A stretch of 64,000 bases of DNA, taken from positions 3,286,001-3,350,000 of the forward strand of contig NZ_CP073714.1 in assembly GCF_023101145.1 (NCBI RefSeq), written 5' to 3'. Origin of the DNA: Paenibacillus pabuli (GTDB taxonomy: Bacteria > Bacillota > Bacilli > Paenibacillales > Paenibacillaceae). The notes beneath the pieces were generated by a model. It was not told where the DNA came from. It was given only the letters and a program-made list of their open reading frames with translations, and did no database searches. Position 1 is the stretch's first letter. The number at the start of each line of letters is the position of its first letter. Position numbers and translations under genes: made by a program. This document shows, in pieces, positions 1-8,899 of the stretch.

Positions 1-1
1 T

Positions 2-343
2 ATCCTGGATGTGATGTCCGGCAACTTTATCAAAACCGCCAAAGCCAAGGGTGTCAAAGAAAAAACGATTGTGTATACACACGCGTTACGCGTTGCATTC
101 ATTCCTATTCTCACGGTTATTGGGGAATCGTTCGGTGGGTTGGTTACTGGCGCTGCGGTTATAGAAACGCTATTCAATATTCCGGGAGTGGGGCAGCTCA
201 TTGTCAACTCGATTAGCCGCAGAGATTACTCCGTTATTCAGGGTTCGGTGCTGCTGGTCACGGTGGCTTATGTGTTCGTAAATTTAATCGTTGACTTGTT
301 ATATGGGTTAGTCGATCCACGTGTTCGATTAAGTAAGAAATAA
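2..343 (+). CDS. Peptide-type ABC transporter permease, DppB/OppB family (5' truncated)
   Basis: This is the C-terminal 113 codons of an inner-membrane permease; the gene begins before the window. The reading frame is open from base 2 and contains the typical cytoplasmic coupling segment (LDVMSGNFIKTAKAKGV), which contacts the ATPase in this family. Two or three hydrophobic segments follow, and the end VDPRVRLSKK is usual for DppB-like proteins. A DppC-like permease follows 18 bp downstream, then two ATPases, so it is the first permease of a peptide or nickel-type importer. The substrate cannot be told from sequence. The missing upstream gene is probably the solute-binding protein. Confidence 0.9.
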   Translation: MLDVMSGNFIKTAKAKGVKEKTIVYTHALRVAFIPILTVIGESFGGLVTGAAVIETLFNIPGVGQLIVNSISRRDYSVIQGSVLLVTVAYVFVNLIVDLLYGLVDPRVRLSKK

Positions 344-361
344 ACGGGAGGTGGATACAAC

Positions 362-1285
362 TTGATAACCAATGCGGAAACCACCATCGCTCCATCAGGA
401 CTTCGCCAAGAGAACAGCAGACGCATCGCATTTAGGCGTTTCTTGAATAATCAGTTGCTAACGACAGGTGCGTTCATCCTGCTTGTTGTTGTGCTTCTGG
501 TGATCATTGGCCCGATGATTACACCATATGGGCCGTTACAGATTGACCCGGTGAATCGACTCAAAGGCCCTAGCGGGCAGCACATATTTGGCACAGATAA
601 CTTTGGGCGTGATGTATTCACTCGTGCTGTATACGGATTGCGTATTTCGGTTGCAGTGGGTTTCGCTGTTACGGCCGTGTCTTCTTTCATCGGTATGATT
701 GTGGGGCTATTATCTGCAAGTTATTCGGTGCTGGATCACATCTTTATGCGTATCTGTGATGGTTTGTTTGCTTTTCCGTCCATTTTGCTGGCCATCTCCA
801 TCATGGCTGCTCTCGGCCCGAATCCGGGCAACGTCATTATTGCCTTAAGTATTATCTTCATTCCATCGATGGCCCGGATTATTCGTTCCAAGGCGCTGGT
901 CATTCGCGAGTTGACTTATATTGAAGCATTGCATGCACAGGGAGCCAGCAGCTGGCGCATTATTTGGATTCATATGGCCCCCAACACGCTATCTCCGCTC
1001 ATCATCCAATCCAGCTTTATTTTTGCCGTATCGATCCTGACGGAAGCTTCTCTAAGTTTTCTTGGAGCAGGCATTCCTTCCCCGTCCCCAAGTCTCGGGA
1101 ATATGCTTTTTGACGGAAAAACGGTGATATACAACGCTTGGTGGATGACTGTCTTTCCGGGCATTTTCCTGGTGCTCGTTGTACTGGGTCTGAACCTGTT
1201 CGGCGATGGTCTTAGAGATCTGCTTGACCCACATGCGAATAAGGTGAAAAGGGGGAGACGTCGTGGGAAAACAACCGCTGCTTGA
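362..1285 (+). CDS. Peptide-type ABC transporter permease, DppC/OppC family
   Basis: Second inner-membrane permease of the importer, 307 residues, the usual DppC length. The TTG start at 362 is preceded by GGGAGGTGG at good spacing. A short cytoplasmic N-terminus is followed by a first membrane helix (about residues 35-58), the family-typical periplasmic segment with GTDNFGRDVFTR (about residues 78-89), and four to five more helices. The EAL..QGAS coupling loop near residue 190 is the ATPase contact. Its 3' end overlaps the following ATPase gene by 23 bp, which suggests translational coupling. Confidence 0.93.
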   Translation: MITNAETTIAPSGLRQENSRRIAFRRFLNNQLLTTGAFILLVVVLLVIIGPMITPYGPLQIDPVNRLKGPSGQHIFGTDNFGRDVFTRAVYGLRISVAVGFAVTAVSSFIGMIVGLLSASYSVLDHIFMRICDGLFAFPSILLAISIMAALGPNPGNVIIALSIIFIPSMARIIRSKALVIRELTYIEALHAQGASSWRIIWIHMAPNTLSPLIIQSSFIFAVSILTEASLSFLGAGIPSPSPSLGNMLFDGKTVIYNAWWMTVFPGIFLVLVVLGLNLFGDGLRDLLDPHANKVKRGRRRGKTTAA

Positions 1286-2279
1286 GGTGAAGGACCTGAA
1301 AGTGTCCATTTCAACCGAAAAAGGAACCATTCACCCGGTGGAAGGCGTATCCTTCCACGTCCTTGCCGGGGAGACGCTGGGCATCGTAGGTGAGTCCGGC
1401 TGCGGGAAAAGCGTAACCGCCGAATCCATTCTCAGACTGTTTGACGAAGATTACGTGGATTACTCGGGTGAAGTCCTGTACGAAGGTACCAATCTCTTAA
1501 GCTTATCGAAAAAACAAATGGAACGCATTCGTGGCAATGAACTCTCCATGATCTTTCAAGACCCCATGTCTTCCCTGAATCCGGTACAGACCATCGGTAA
1601 ACAAATTGCCGAGAGCTTGAAGCTGCATCAGGGCATGAAGGGCAGGCAGGCGCGCCTTGCTGCTGTGGATCTGCTGCGAATGACAGGTATCCCCTCACCT
1701 GAAAAGAGGGTGGCTGAGCATCCGCATGAAATTTCGGGAGGGATGCGACAGCGGGTCATGATTGCCATGGCACTTGCCTGTAATCCGAAACTGCTTATCG
1801 CGGATGAACCAACGACGGCGCTGGATGTGACAATTCAGGCGCAAATACTGGAGCTAATCGAAAGTCTGCAAGCCAAGACGGGACTTGGTGTCATCCTGAT
1901 TACACATGACCTGGGTGTAGTTGCAGAGACGTGTACGAGAGTGGCTGTCATGTATCTTGGACAGGTCGTCGAGGAGGCGAGCGTGGACGATTTATTTTTC
2001 AATCCCCAGCATCCTTATACGTCAGGTTTAATGAAATCCATTCCTCGTATTGATGGCGAACAGCACAGCAAACTTCACGTCATTGAGGGAACAGTACCCG
2101 CGCTGCATCAAATTCCCACAGGCTGCCGATTCGCTCCAAGATGCGCTTATGCGGATGAACAATGCTTGCGGGCAGCGCCTTCTTTGAAACAGGTGGACGA
2201 GAACCATTCGGTACGCTGCTGGTATCCCGGAATAGCTACGATTCAGGAGGAGACACATGAACTCGAAATCATTGGTTGA
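1263..2279 (+). CDS. Peptide-type ABC transporter ATP-binding protein, DppD/OppD family
   Basis: Cytoplasmic ATPase of the importer, 338 residues. The Walker A motif GESGCGKS is at about residues 43-50. The signature ISGGMRQR and Walker [13 protein letters not shown] lie in the middle of the protein. The C-terminus carries the cysteine-containing oligopeptide-type extension ([14 protein letters not shown]) typical of the OppD/DppD group. The GTG start at 1263 sits behind a GGGGGAG ribosome binding site. The start overlaps the permease gene and the stop overlaps the next ATPase gene by 23 bp, so the three are tightly coupled. Confidence 0.95.
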   Translation: MGKQPLLEVKDLKVSISTEKGTIHPVEGVSFHVLAGETLGIVGESGCGKSVTAESILRLFDEDYVDYSGEVLYEGTNLLSLSKKQMERIRGNELSMIFQDPMSSLNPVQTIGKQIAESLKLHQGMKGRQARLAAVDLLRMTGIPSPEKRVAEHPHEISGGMRQRVMIAMALACNPKLLIADEPTTALDVTIQAQILELIESLQAKTGLGVILITHDLGVVAETCTRVAVMYLGQVVEEASVDDLFFNPQHPYTSGLMKSIPRIDGEQHSKLHVIEGTVPALHQIPTGCRFAPRCAYADEQCLRAAPSLKQVDENHSVRCWYPGIATIQEETHELEIIG

Positions 2280-3246
2280 GTCGAAGCCGCTGCTGCAGGT
2301 TAGCAATCTGAACAAACATTTCCCTGTGCGATCCTCTTTTGGCAGAACCAAGGGGCAAGTCAAGGCCGTCAACGGGGTATCCTTTGACATCCACACAGGA
2401 CAAACCTTTGGCCTGGTGGGCGAATCCGGCTGCGGTAAAAGCACACTCGGGCGGTCGATTCTCAGACTTGTTGAGCCAACATCCGGGGAAGCATTTTATG
2501 AGGGCACAGATATTCTGGGGTTAAGCAAAAAAGAACTGCGAAGCTACAGGCAGCATATGCAGATGGTATTTCAGGACCCGTATACCTCGTTGGACCCTCG
2601 CAAACGCGTCGGATACTCCATTGAAGAGCCGCTATTAATCCACAAGAAGGGCAACAAACGGGACAGAACGGAAACAGCCATGTCGCTGCTGCGCAAAGTT
2701 GGATTCAGTGAAGAACATTATGAGCGGTTTCCCCATGAATTCTCAGGTGGTCAGCGTCAAAGGCTGGGCATCGCCAAAGCGTTGGCCCTTGGACCGAAGC
2801 TCATTATTTGTGATGAACCCGTATCGGCGCTGGACGTGTCAATTCAGTCCCAGGTCATTAATTTGCTGGAAGAGGTTCAGGAAGAGCTCGGCATTTCTTA
2901 TTTATTCATTGCACATGACCTTAGCGTTGTACGCCATATTGCCGACCGCATCGGTGTGATGTATTTGGGCGAAATGGTGGAGCAGGGGCCCGCTGAAGTT
3001 TTGTTCGCCGATCCTTTGCATCCTTATACCAAATCATTGTTGTCAGCGGTACCCGTCCCGAATCCTCGTGCCAAAAGGGAAAGAGTTGTATTAAGCGGTG
3101 AGATTCCATCGCCACTTCATCCGCCTGCGGGCTGTGTTTTTCATACCCGATGCCCCTACGTTATGGAGACATGCCGACAGGTCGCTCCACAGAAACGATT
3201 CGTCGCTCCAGACCGTGAAGTGCAGTGTCATTTATACGATGAATAG
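2257..3246 (+). CDS. Peptide-type ABC transporter ATP-binding protein, DppF/OppF family
   Basis: Second ATPase of the importer, 329 residues. Walker A GESGCGKS is at about residues 55-62. FSGGQRQRLGIAKAL is the ABC signature and LIICDEPVSALD the Walker B. The C-terminal HPYTKSLLSAVP and the cysteine-bearing CVFHTRCPYVMETC segments are typical of OppF/DppF. The ATG start follows CAGGAGGAG. It is expected to form a heterodimer with the preceding ATPase and to power the two upstream permeases. The hydrolase gene follows 15 bp after its stop. Confidence 0.95.
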   Translation: MNSKSLVESKPLLQVSNLNKHFPVRSSFGRTKGQVKAVNGVSFDIHTGQTFGLVGESGCGKSTLGRSILRLVEPTSGEAFYEGTDILGLSKKELRSYRQHMQMVFQDPYTSLDPRKRVGYSIEEPLLIHKKGNKRDRTETAMSLLRKVGFSEEHYERFPHEFSGGQRQRLGIAKALALGPKLIICDEPVSALDVSIQSQVINLLEEVQEELGISYLFIAHDLSVVRHIADRIGVMYLGEMVEQGPAEVLFADPLHPYTKSLLSAVPVPNPRAKRERVVLSGEIPSPLHPPAGCVFHTRCPYVMETCRQVAPQKRFVAPDREVQCHLYDE

Positions 3247-3261
3247 AGGGGGAATGAAACA

Positions 3262-4515
3262 ATGAGTTTTCGTAGTTCAGCCGAAAAGTGGAAGGACGAG
3301 GCTATACGGCTTCGCCGCCATATTCACCAGAATCCTGAGCTTGGTCACCAGGAGTTTGAAACGGCCAAGCTGGTTGCTCAATTTTTGAAGAACGCTGGTC
3401 TCGAAGTACAGACGGGTGTAGGCGGCACTGGGGTTGTTGGAATTTTGAAAGGTGGACGTGAGGGAAGAACCATTGGAATTCGTGCCGATATGGATGCACT
3501 GCCTATCGTAGAGAAGACAGGATTGCCGTTTGCCAGCGTTCGCGAAGGGGTGATGCATGCTTGCGGGCACGATGTGCATACCGCCATTCTTCTTGGAACA
3601 GCAGCGGCGTTAAGTGAGCACAGAGATGAGCTTCAGGGAACGGTGAAGTTCATATTCCAGCCTGCTGAGGAAGTACAGGGAGGCGCAACAGATCTGATTG
3701 AGGCAGGTGTATTGCATAATCCGGAAGTGAATGCAATCATTGCGCTCCACGTGTGGCCGGATTTGCCTGCGGGCAAGATTGGTTTGAGAAAAGGGGCCAT
3801 GCTGGCAGCGGCTGATGCCTTTGATATTCGAGTGACGGGAAAAGGCGGACACGCTGCCTATCCGCATCGAACCGTCGATCCGGTCATCATTGCAGCCCAG
3901 ATTATAACTGCGTTGCAAACGGTGGTATCCCGAAACCTGTCTCCGCTTGATTCCTCCGTCATTTCGATCACGAAACTGCAAAGCAACAGTAATGCATACA
4001 ACGTTATCGCTGGGGAGGTTCAACTCAGAGGTACCATTCGTACCCACAATCCTGTGACACGTGACGACGTGCCCGTATATATGAAACGACTCATTGAGAC
4101 CATTGCGGAAGGGTTCGGTGGCAAAGCGGAATTTGATTATTACCGCGGCGGTTCCCCGGTAATAAACGATGATCATATCGTCGATGTGATTGAACAGGCA
4201 GCGACAGATACCATTGGTCCGGAAGCTGTGGTGTATCTGAAGGAGCCATCCATGGGCGCCGAAGATTTTGGTGCGTATCTCGAATATGTGCCGGGTGCCA
4301 TATTCCGGCTCGGTACGATTACAGAAGAAGATGCCCGTTCAGAGCTGCCTCTTCACAGTGATTCCATTATTTTTGATGAGCAAGCAATTGTTACAGGAAT
4401 ATCGGTTCTTGGAGAAGCAGCCATCCGTTATTTGAACCAGTATGGTAATGATGAATCACGGATTGCGCTGGGTGTTGCAGCAGGCAATGAGGACAGGGGG
4501 GATCGACATGGCTGA
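3262..4515 (+). CDS. M20-family amidohydrolase (N-acyl-amino-acid / hippurate hydrolase type)
   Basis: Predicted cytoplasmic metal-dependent amidohydrolase of 417 residues. It shows the M20D metal-binding pattern: C101 and H103 in MHACGHDVHTA, the acidic pair E136-E137 in QPAEEVQGGA, H163 in LHVWPD, and a histidine near the C-terminus (LPLHSDS). The dimerisation insert starts near residue 180. Relatives remove an acyl group from amino acids or open amide bonds of auxin conjugates, hippurate or short peptides. Lying directly after a peptide-type importer and before an M28-like gene, it probably processes the imported compound. The exact substrate is unknown. Confidence 0.9.
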   Translation: MSFRSSAEKWKDEAIRLRRHIHQNPELGHQEFETAKLVAQFLKNAGLEVQTGVGGTGVVGILKGGREGRTIGIRADMDALPIVEKTGLPFASVREGVMHACGHDVHTAILLGTAAALSEHRDELQGTVKFIFQPAEEVQGGATDLIEAGVLHNPEVNAIIALHVWPDLPAGKIGLRKGAMLAAADAFDIRVTGKGGHAAYPHRTVDPVIIAAQIITALQTVVSRNLSPLDSSVISITKLQSNSNAYNVIAGEVQLRGTIRTHNPVTRDDVPVYMKRLIETIAEGFGGKAEFDYYRGGSPVINDDHIVDVIEQAATDTIGPEAVVYLKEPSMGAEDFGAYLEYVPGAIFRLGTITEEDARSELPLHSDSIIFDEQAIVTGISVLGEAAIRYLNQYGNDESRIALGVAAGNEDRGDRHG

Positions 4516-6217
4516 GTTGCAGCAGCAGCAGTTGGAGGTGGACTCCATACTGCATGAAATCGACCGTGATCTCCTGCTTGAATACAACAGACAGATTGCG
4601 AAGGAAATTCGTTTGTCGGGTTCCGAAGAGGAACTGCGGGCTTTCCATTATATTAAGGAACAGCTTGAGGACTTTGGGCTGACCACGGACCTTACGTTTA
4701 ACAAAGCCTATATCAGTATTCCTGTCAGAGCGGAGCTTAAGGTCGGCGGCATTTCTTTTGCAGCTATTACCCATTCCATGTCAGCCCGGGCGGAACAGTT
4801 GAGCACGCTAGTGAGATTCATAGAGCTAAAGGATTCGGATCATACCGAATGGGCCAATCAAGTCACAGGTCATGCGGTGATCGTTCACGGTCTTGCAAAT
4901 GGCCCCACGATATATCGTTTGCAGCAGTTGGGTGCAGCGGCGGTCATATTTATCAATAGCGGTGAGTACACGCATGAAATGATTGTTTCCTCCGTGTGGG
5001 GGAATCCGACACCGGTGGATGACGGCTATCCGTCCATTCCGGTTCTTTCGGTCAACCATTCGGACGGGGAGCAGATCAAGTCTTTGATCACGACAGGAGA
5101 TGGAGAGACTCTAGCGATTATACTGACCGCGGAAGTGCGCACAGGTTGGGTGAACATTCCGACTCTGGTTGCTGAGATAGAGGGGAAGGAAGAACCTGAA
5201 TCCTTTGTGCTGTTTAGCGGACATGTGGATTCATGGCATTATGGGGCGATGGATAACGGCTCCGCCAATTCAGTCATGGTGGAGACGGCACGGGTATTAT
5301 CATTGCATCGTGACACGCTGCGGCGCTCCGTTCGGTTCGCATTTTGGTCAGGCCACTCCCACGGCAGATATGCCGGCTCTGCATTATACAGCGATCTTCA
5401 TTGGGAAGATTTGCACGAAAACGGGGTGCTGCATATCAATATTGATTCCGTGGGCGCCAGGGGTGCGGGTCATCTCGGTGCAGCAAATACAATGGCAGAA
5501 ACACGGACACTTTGTGCAGAGGCCATACGGATTGTCACGGATGAACCTTTTCGCGGTTCCCCGTTTGGGAGGTCGGGAGATCAGTCTTTCTGGGGTGCTG
5601 GACTTCCGTCTGCTTTTATGGGGCTATCCTATCAGCCTGAGGGCTGGTTTGGCTGGTGGTGGCATACGACAGAGGATACGCTGGACAAAATTGACGGAGA
5701 TAATCTGGCCCGTGATTGCAAAGTGTACGCAGCAGCCGTCTATCAGGTTGCCTCTTCTCCCATTATTCCAATTGATCAGAGACAGGCAATCCGAGCCCTT
5801 TCCGAACGAATTGGCTATTACACAGAGACTGTCGGAGACAAGCTTGATCTTTCGCACTTAACAAGCAGAGTTCAGCAGCTACAGAATGCCACGGATCATT
5901 TTTATGACCAGATTGGTTCCTCGTCTCTGCCGGATGCTTCTGTTACAGAAGTGAACCGAACGATAGTGTCACTTAGCAGATGGCTGGTTCCCATCAATTA
6001 TGTTCGAGGTAGCCGTTATGATCATGATGCCGCAGGAGGTCATTCACTTGTACCTGCGCTGTCAGACATCGAACTTCTGGCTGAAGCTGAAGTAGGAAGT
6101 GAAGCCTTTTTCAGACTCAAAACATCACTTCTACGTCAGGTGAATCGAATTGGTTATGAAATAAAGCAGGCACAGAGACTTGTATCGGAGGCCGAAAAGA
6201 AACTCGTTTTGAGTTGA
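4508..6217 (+). CDS. M28-family peptidase-like protein with PA domain, atypical active site
   Basis: A 569-residue protein with an inserted protease-associated-like domain (about residues 100-210) and an M28 aminopeptidase core. The ATG at 4508 was preferred to 4442 because GGACAGGGGG lies just before it; it overlaps the previous gene by 8 bp. The metal-site pattern FSGHVDSWHYGAMDNGSAN (about residues 237-255) and the late WWHTTEDTLDKID are conserved. The usual glutamate pair of M28 enzymes (W..GEE.G) is replaced by H283-S284 in FWSGHSHGRYAGS, so the mechanism may differ. No signal peptide is seen. It probably acts with the M20 enzyme on the imported compound. Confidence 0.8.
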   Translation: MAELQQQQLEVDSILHEIDRDLLLEYNRQIAKEIRLSGSEEELRAFHYIKEQLEDFGLTTDLTFNKAYISIPVRAELKVGGISFAAITHSMSARAEQLSTLVRFIELKDSDHTEWANQVTGHAVIVHGLANGPTIYRLQQLGAAAVIFINSGEYTHEMIVSSVWGNPTPVDDGYPSIPVLSVNHSDGEQIKSLITTGDGETLAIILTAEVRTGWVNIPTLVAEIEGKEEPESFVLFSGHVDSWHYGAMDNGSANSVMVETARVLSLHRDTLRRSVRFAFWSGHSHGRYAGSALYSDLHWEDLHENGVLHINIDSVGARGAGHLGAANTMAETRTLCAEAIRIVTDEPFRGSPFGRSGDQSFWGAGLPSAFMGLSYQPEGWFGWWWHTTEDTLDKIDGDNLARDCKVYAAAVYQVASSPIIPIDQRQAIRALSERIGYYTETVGDKLDLSHLTSRVQQLQNATDHFYDQIGSSSLPDASVTEVNRTIVSLSRWLVPINYVRGSRYDHDAAGGHSLVPALSDIELLAEAEVGSEAFFRLKTSLLRQVNRIGYEIKQAQRLVSEAEKKLVLS

Positions 6218-6275
6218 CACCAAGGGATACAGCCTGTTTACAGCAAGAACATCATGGTATAGAGGAGGGACTGTC

Positions 6276-7040
6276 ATGCCGGAACGAACATTTGCAGGGA
6301 AAAAGGTAGTCATTACCGGAGCGGCAGGTGTTTTTGGCCAATGGATTGCGCAAGCATATGCCGCCGAAGGCGCGAGTCTTTATTTGTCCGATATCCGGGA
6401 GGATGCCTTAAGAAAAACAGTAGATAAGCTGAAGCAGGAAGGAGTGGATGTACACTGGCATGTAACAAATCTTGTGAATGAACCCTCCATTAATGAATTG
6501 GTTCGAACAGTGGAGCAGCAATGGAAAGCACCGGATATCGTCATCAATAATGCGGGAATATATCCATACCGCACACTCATGAACATGACGCTTCAGCATT
6601 GGAATGAGACGATGGATTTAAATCTGGCAGCACCTTTCTTGCTTACTCAGCATTTTGCCAAACAGATGATTACGAGCGAAGTAGAAGGTTCCTTCATTAA
6701 TATAAGTTCTGGAGCAGCTTCCACTGCAGGTGTCGGCATGGGGAATTATTCGGTTTCGAAAGTAGGGATCGAGATGCTGACCAAAACCTTTGCCCTGGAA
6801 TTGTCGCCCTATCGCATTCGGGTAAATGCGGTTGTGCCGGGTTATGCACCCGGCAGCGAGGTTAGTGTGATGACGAAGGAGCATACGGAACATATGATCC
6901 AAATTACACCGCTAGGCCGGACATCAGGTCCGAATGACGCTCCCCAAGCGATATTGTACCTGACCTCTGACCAGGCTTCATTTATTACAGGTAGCATACT
7001 AACAGTAGATGGCGGACGCACAGCAGGCCGACTCAAGTAA
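6276..7040 (+). CDS. SDR-family NAD(P)-dependent oxidoreductase
   Basis: Classical short-chain dehydrogenase/reductase of 254 residues. The cofactor motif TGAAGVFG (TGxxxGxG type) is near residues 12-19. NNAG lies in the middle, the catalytic Ser is in INISSG, and Tyr/Lys are in YSVSK. The C-terminal ITGSILTVDGG is typical of the FabG-like subgroup. The ATG follows GAGGAGGG. It is the last gene of the transporter-peptidase group, 58 bp after the M28-like gene, and is likely co-transcribed. It would oxidise or reduce a hydroxyl/carbonyl group in the same pathway; the substrate is unknown. Confidence 0.9.
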   Translation: MPERTFAGKKVVITGAAGVFGQWIAQAYAAEGASLYLSDIREDALRKTVDKLKQEGVDVHWHVTNLVNEPSINELVRTVEQQWKAPDIVINNAGIYPYRTLMNMTLQHWNETMDLNLAAPFLLTQHFAKQMITSEVEGSFINISSGAASTAGVGMGNYSVSKVGIEMLTKTFALELSPYRIRVNAVVPGYAPGSEVSVMTKEHTEHMIQITPLGRTSGPNDAPQAILYLTSDQASFITGSILTVDGGRTAGRLK

Positions 7041-7088
7041 CTGTTTGCGCCCTAATATAGAAAATGGAATGGCAGCTGGTGAGTCCAA

Positions 7089-8018
7089 TTACGGCATAGC
7101 CAGCTGGGAAGGGAGTTCAAATTCGGGAACATATAAATTGCTCTGCAAAAGCGCAGCTCGAATCTCAAGTATCAGCTTTTCGCTCGCGGAGCCAAGCGGT
7201 ATATTTCGCTTACGCAAAATGCCTGCAATGGGCCCAACCTTGAGATCGGCAATTTTTTGGATAACGGTACCGGGAATGGCTGGGCAGATGGTTGCAATCG
7301 GAGCAATGGTTATGCCTAACTTGGCTTGTACATAATACTTGTGAGACCGGATGTTGCTTATTTCGATTCCCTGATAGTCGCTGTCGATCTTCTCGGCGAG
7401 CAGCTGCTCTATACGGATGCGAATCGGGCAATTGGGGGGTGTGAATAGAAATTGTTGTCCTTTCAGATCTGCCAGATGGATTTCATCATCCTGAGCAAAT
7501 GGATGTGAATCATACAACAGCAATGCCATCGGTTCAAAAAGCAGCGGTTGAAACTCGGTCTCCATACTTGTTTCAGGAGAAGGGCAGACGGCAAAGTCAA
7601 TCTGCTCATCAATGAGCAGTTCGTTAAGCAGCTTGCTGTCCCCAATGCGGATGCTGAGCTTAATCTTCGGGTTCTGTTTTACAAAAGAAGACAGAATAGC
7701 AGGAAGCCGATGACTGGCTGTTGGCTCGGATACTCCAATTCGTACAAACCCCGCTTGTCCCTGTTGAATGTCAGTAATCGTATTGGTCAAATACTCGTAT
7801 TCCTTCAGAAGCTGATCGGCTCTGGCGTAAAATATTTTCCCCGCTTCCGTCAATTTAATCTTTTTGCCTCTATCCAGTAATTTCATACCCAGATCGGCCT
7901 CAAGCTTCTGCATATGCAGCGTAATGGCGGGTTGTGAATATTGCAAAGCTTCTGCTGCCTGTTGAAAGCTCCCGAGTTTTACAATCGTTTGAAAGGTCTT
8001 GATCATTCGCATTTCCAT
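7089..8018 (-). CDS. LysR-family transcriptional regulator
   Basis: A 309-residue regulator with an N-terminal winged helix (about residues 1-60: MRMIKTFQTIVKLGSFQQAAE, then YSQPAITLHMQKLEADLG) and a LysR substrate-binding domain (about residues 85-300). The ATG at 8018 was chosen over 8039 because AAAGGTG lies 6-7 bases before it. It is convergent with the SDR gene and only 48 bp from it, and divergent from the TetR gene. It may regulate the peptide operon or itself; no operator could be assigned. A 7-bp inverted repeat overlaps its stop codon (about 7073-7107). Confidence 0.9.
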   Translation of the reverse strand: MEMRMIKTFQTIVKLGSFQQAAEALQYSQPAITLHMQKLEADLGMKLLDRGKKIKLTEAGKIFYARADQLLKEYEYLTNTITDIQQGQAGFVRIGVSEPTASHRLPAILSSFVKQNPKIKLSIRIGDSKLLNELLIDEQIDFAVCPSPETSMETEFQPLLFEPMALLLYDSHPFAQDDEIHLADLKGQQFLFTPPNCPIRIRIEQLLAEKIDSDYQGIEISNIRSHKYYVQAKLGITIAPIATICPAIPGTVIQKIADLKVGPIAGILRKRNIPLGSASEKLILEIRAALLQSNLYVPEFELPSQLAMP

Positions 8019-8150
8019 GGCAAACACCTTTCTATTCATTATTGTAATGATCAGTATATCATGGTTAATGCATACTATCCCAATAGGATATTATGTTTTT
8101 AGAGTGTTATCAAGAGTAATTTGCACCTGTTATTTGCATGCACATAATTT

Positions 8151-8164
8151 AGAGCGCTTTCATC
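8151..8164. promoter_or_regulatory. cre-like (CcpA) half-conserved site
   Basis: On the minus strand this reads GATGAAAGCGCTCT, close to the left arm and centre (TGAAANCGNT) of a catabolite-responsive element. The right arm is poor. It lies between the divergent LysR and TetR genes, about 95 bp upstream of the TetR start. It is an inference that CcpA or another LacI-family protein binds here. Confidence 0.35.
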
Positions 8165-8186
8165 CAATTTAGCTCAAATATTAGGG

Positions 8187-8215
8187 TTGACAGTGTTTTT
8201 CGAAACGGTTTTAAT
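8187..8215 (+). promoter_or_regulatory. Sigma-A-type promoter of the TetR/efflux pair
   Basis: TTGACA (8187-8192), a 17-bp spacer and TTTAAT (8210-8215) form a near-consensus promoter about 45 bp upstream of the TetR start. A partly symmetrical sequence TATAGACCGATTGTTATA (8217-8234) lies directly downstream of the -10 box. It contains a TAGACC half site and is a candidate operator for autorepression by the TetR protein. Confidence 0.65.
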
Positions 8216-8258
8216 TATATAGACCGATTGTTATAATTTATTTAAGGATGTGGCTTTA

Positions 8259-8846
8259 TTGAGTGAAAAGTCTAATGCTAGAGAGCTAATCGTCAGCACA
8301 GCAGCCAGACTGTTTTTTTCACAAGGATATCATGCGACCGGTCTAAATCAGATTATTAAGGAGAGCAGTACGCCGAAAGGCTCGTTATATCATTATTTCC
8401 CACATGGCAAGGAAGAGCTCGCTCACGAGTGCATTCAAAAAGCCAATGAAAACATCCTGCAGAAGTTTGAAGAAGTGTTTGCTGCACATGATAATACGGG
8501 GGATGCCATTCAGCAATTTATTCATGACTTGGCGGTTGAAACGGAAGCGGCAGGATTTACGGGTTTTCTTCCATTTAGTTTCTGGGCAGCTGTGGAGACC
8601 TCGTGCATCAGTCAACAATTGCGAATTGCCTGTCAGGATGTGTTTGCAGGATGGCAGCAAGTCATTACGAAACATCTGATTTTGGATGGTATAGGTGAAA
8701 AGAAAGCACAAGAGATGGGACTTCTCGTCATTTCCTTAATGGAGGGCGCATTGATTATCAGCCTGACCAACCAGGACAAACAGCCTTTGCTGACGGCTGC
8801 TGATTATTTGTCCGTTGTGGCGAAGAATGCAAAAGAGAAGCAATAA
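8259..8846 (+). CDS. TetR-family regulator, LmrA/YxaF-like
   Basis: A 195-residue repressor-type protein. The N-terminal TetR helix-turn-helix (about residues 7-50, with FFSQGYHATGLNQI and PKGSLYHYFP) is clear, and the C-terminal ligand domain resembles LmrA/YxaF. The TTG at 8259 is preferred to the GTG at 8250 because AAGGA (8244-8248) would be too close to the GTG. It lies upstream of a DHA2 efflux gene in the same orientation, the lmrA-lmrB arrangement of Bacillus. It is probably an autoregulated repressor of that efflux pump, released by a hydrophobic drug. Confidence 0.9.
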   Translation: MSEKSNARELIVSTAARLFFSQGYHATGLNQIIKESSTPKGSLYHYFPHGKEELAHECIQKANENILQKFEEVFAAHDNTGDAIQQFIHDLAVETEAAGFTGFLPFSFWAAVETSCISQQLRIACQDVFAGWQQVITKHLILDGIGEKKAQEMGLLVISLMEGALIISLTNQDKQPLLTAADYLSVVAKNAKEKQ

Positions 8847-8899
8847 GCTTCGTAAAGAGAGAAATAGAAATCGTCAGATTGTTTGAGGAGGATGGGATT

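Noticed and set aside
3610..4176. 188-codon minus-strand frame opposite the M20 gene
   Set aside because: Shadow of the amidohydrolase gene, with no ribosome binding site or recognisable domain.
5205..5861. 218-codon plus-strand frame inside the M28-like gene
   Set aside because: It overlaps the M28-like gene completely in another frame, lacks a ribosome binding site and gives no domain-like sequence.
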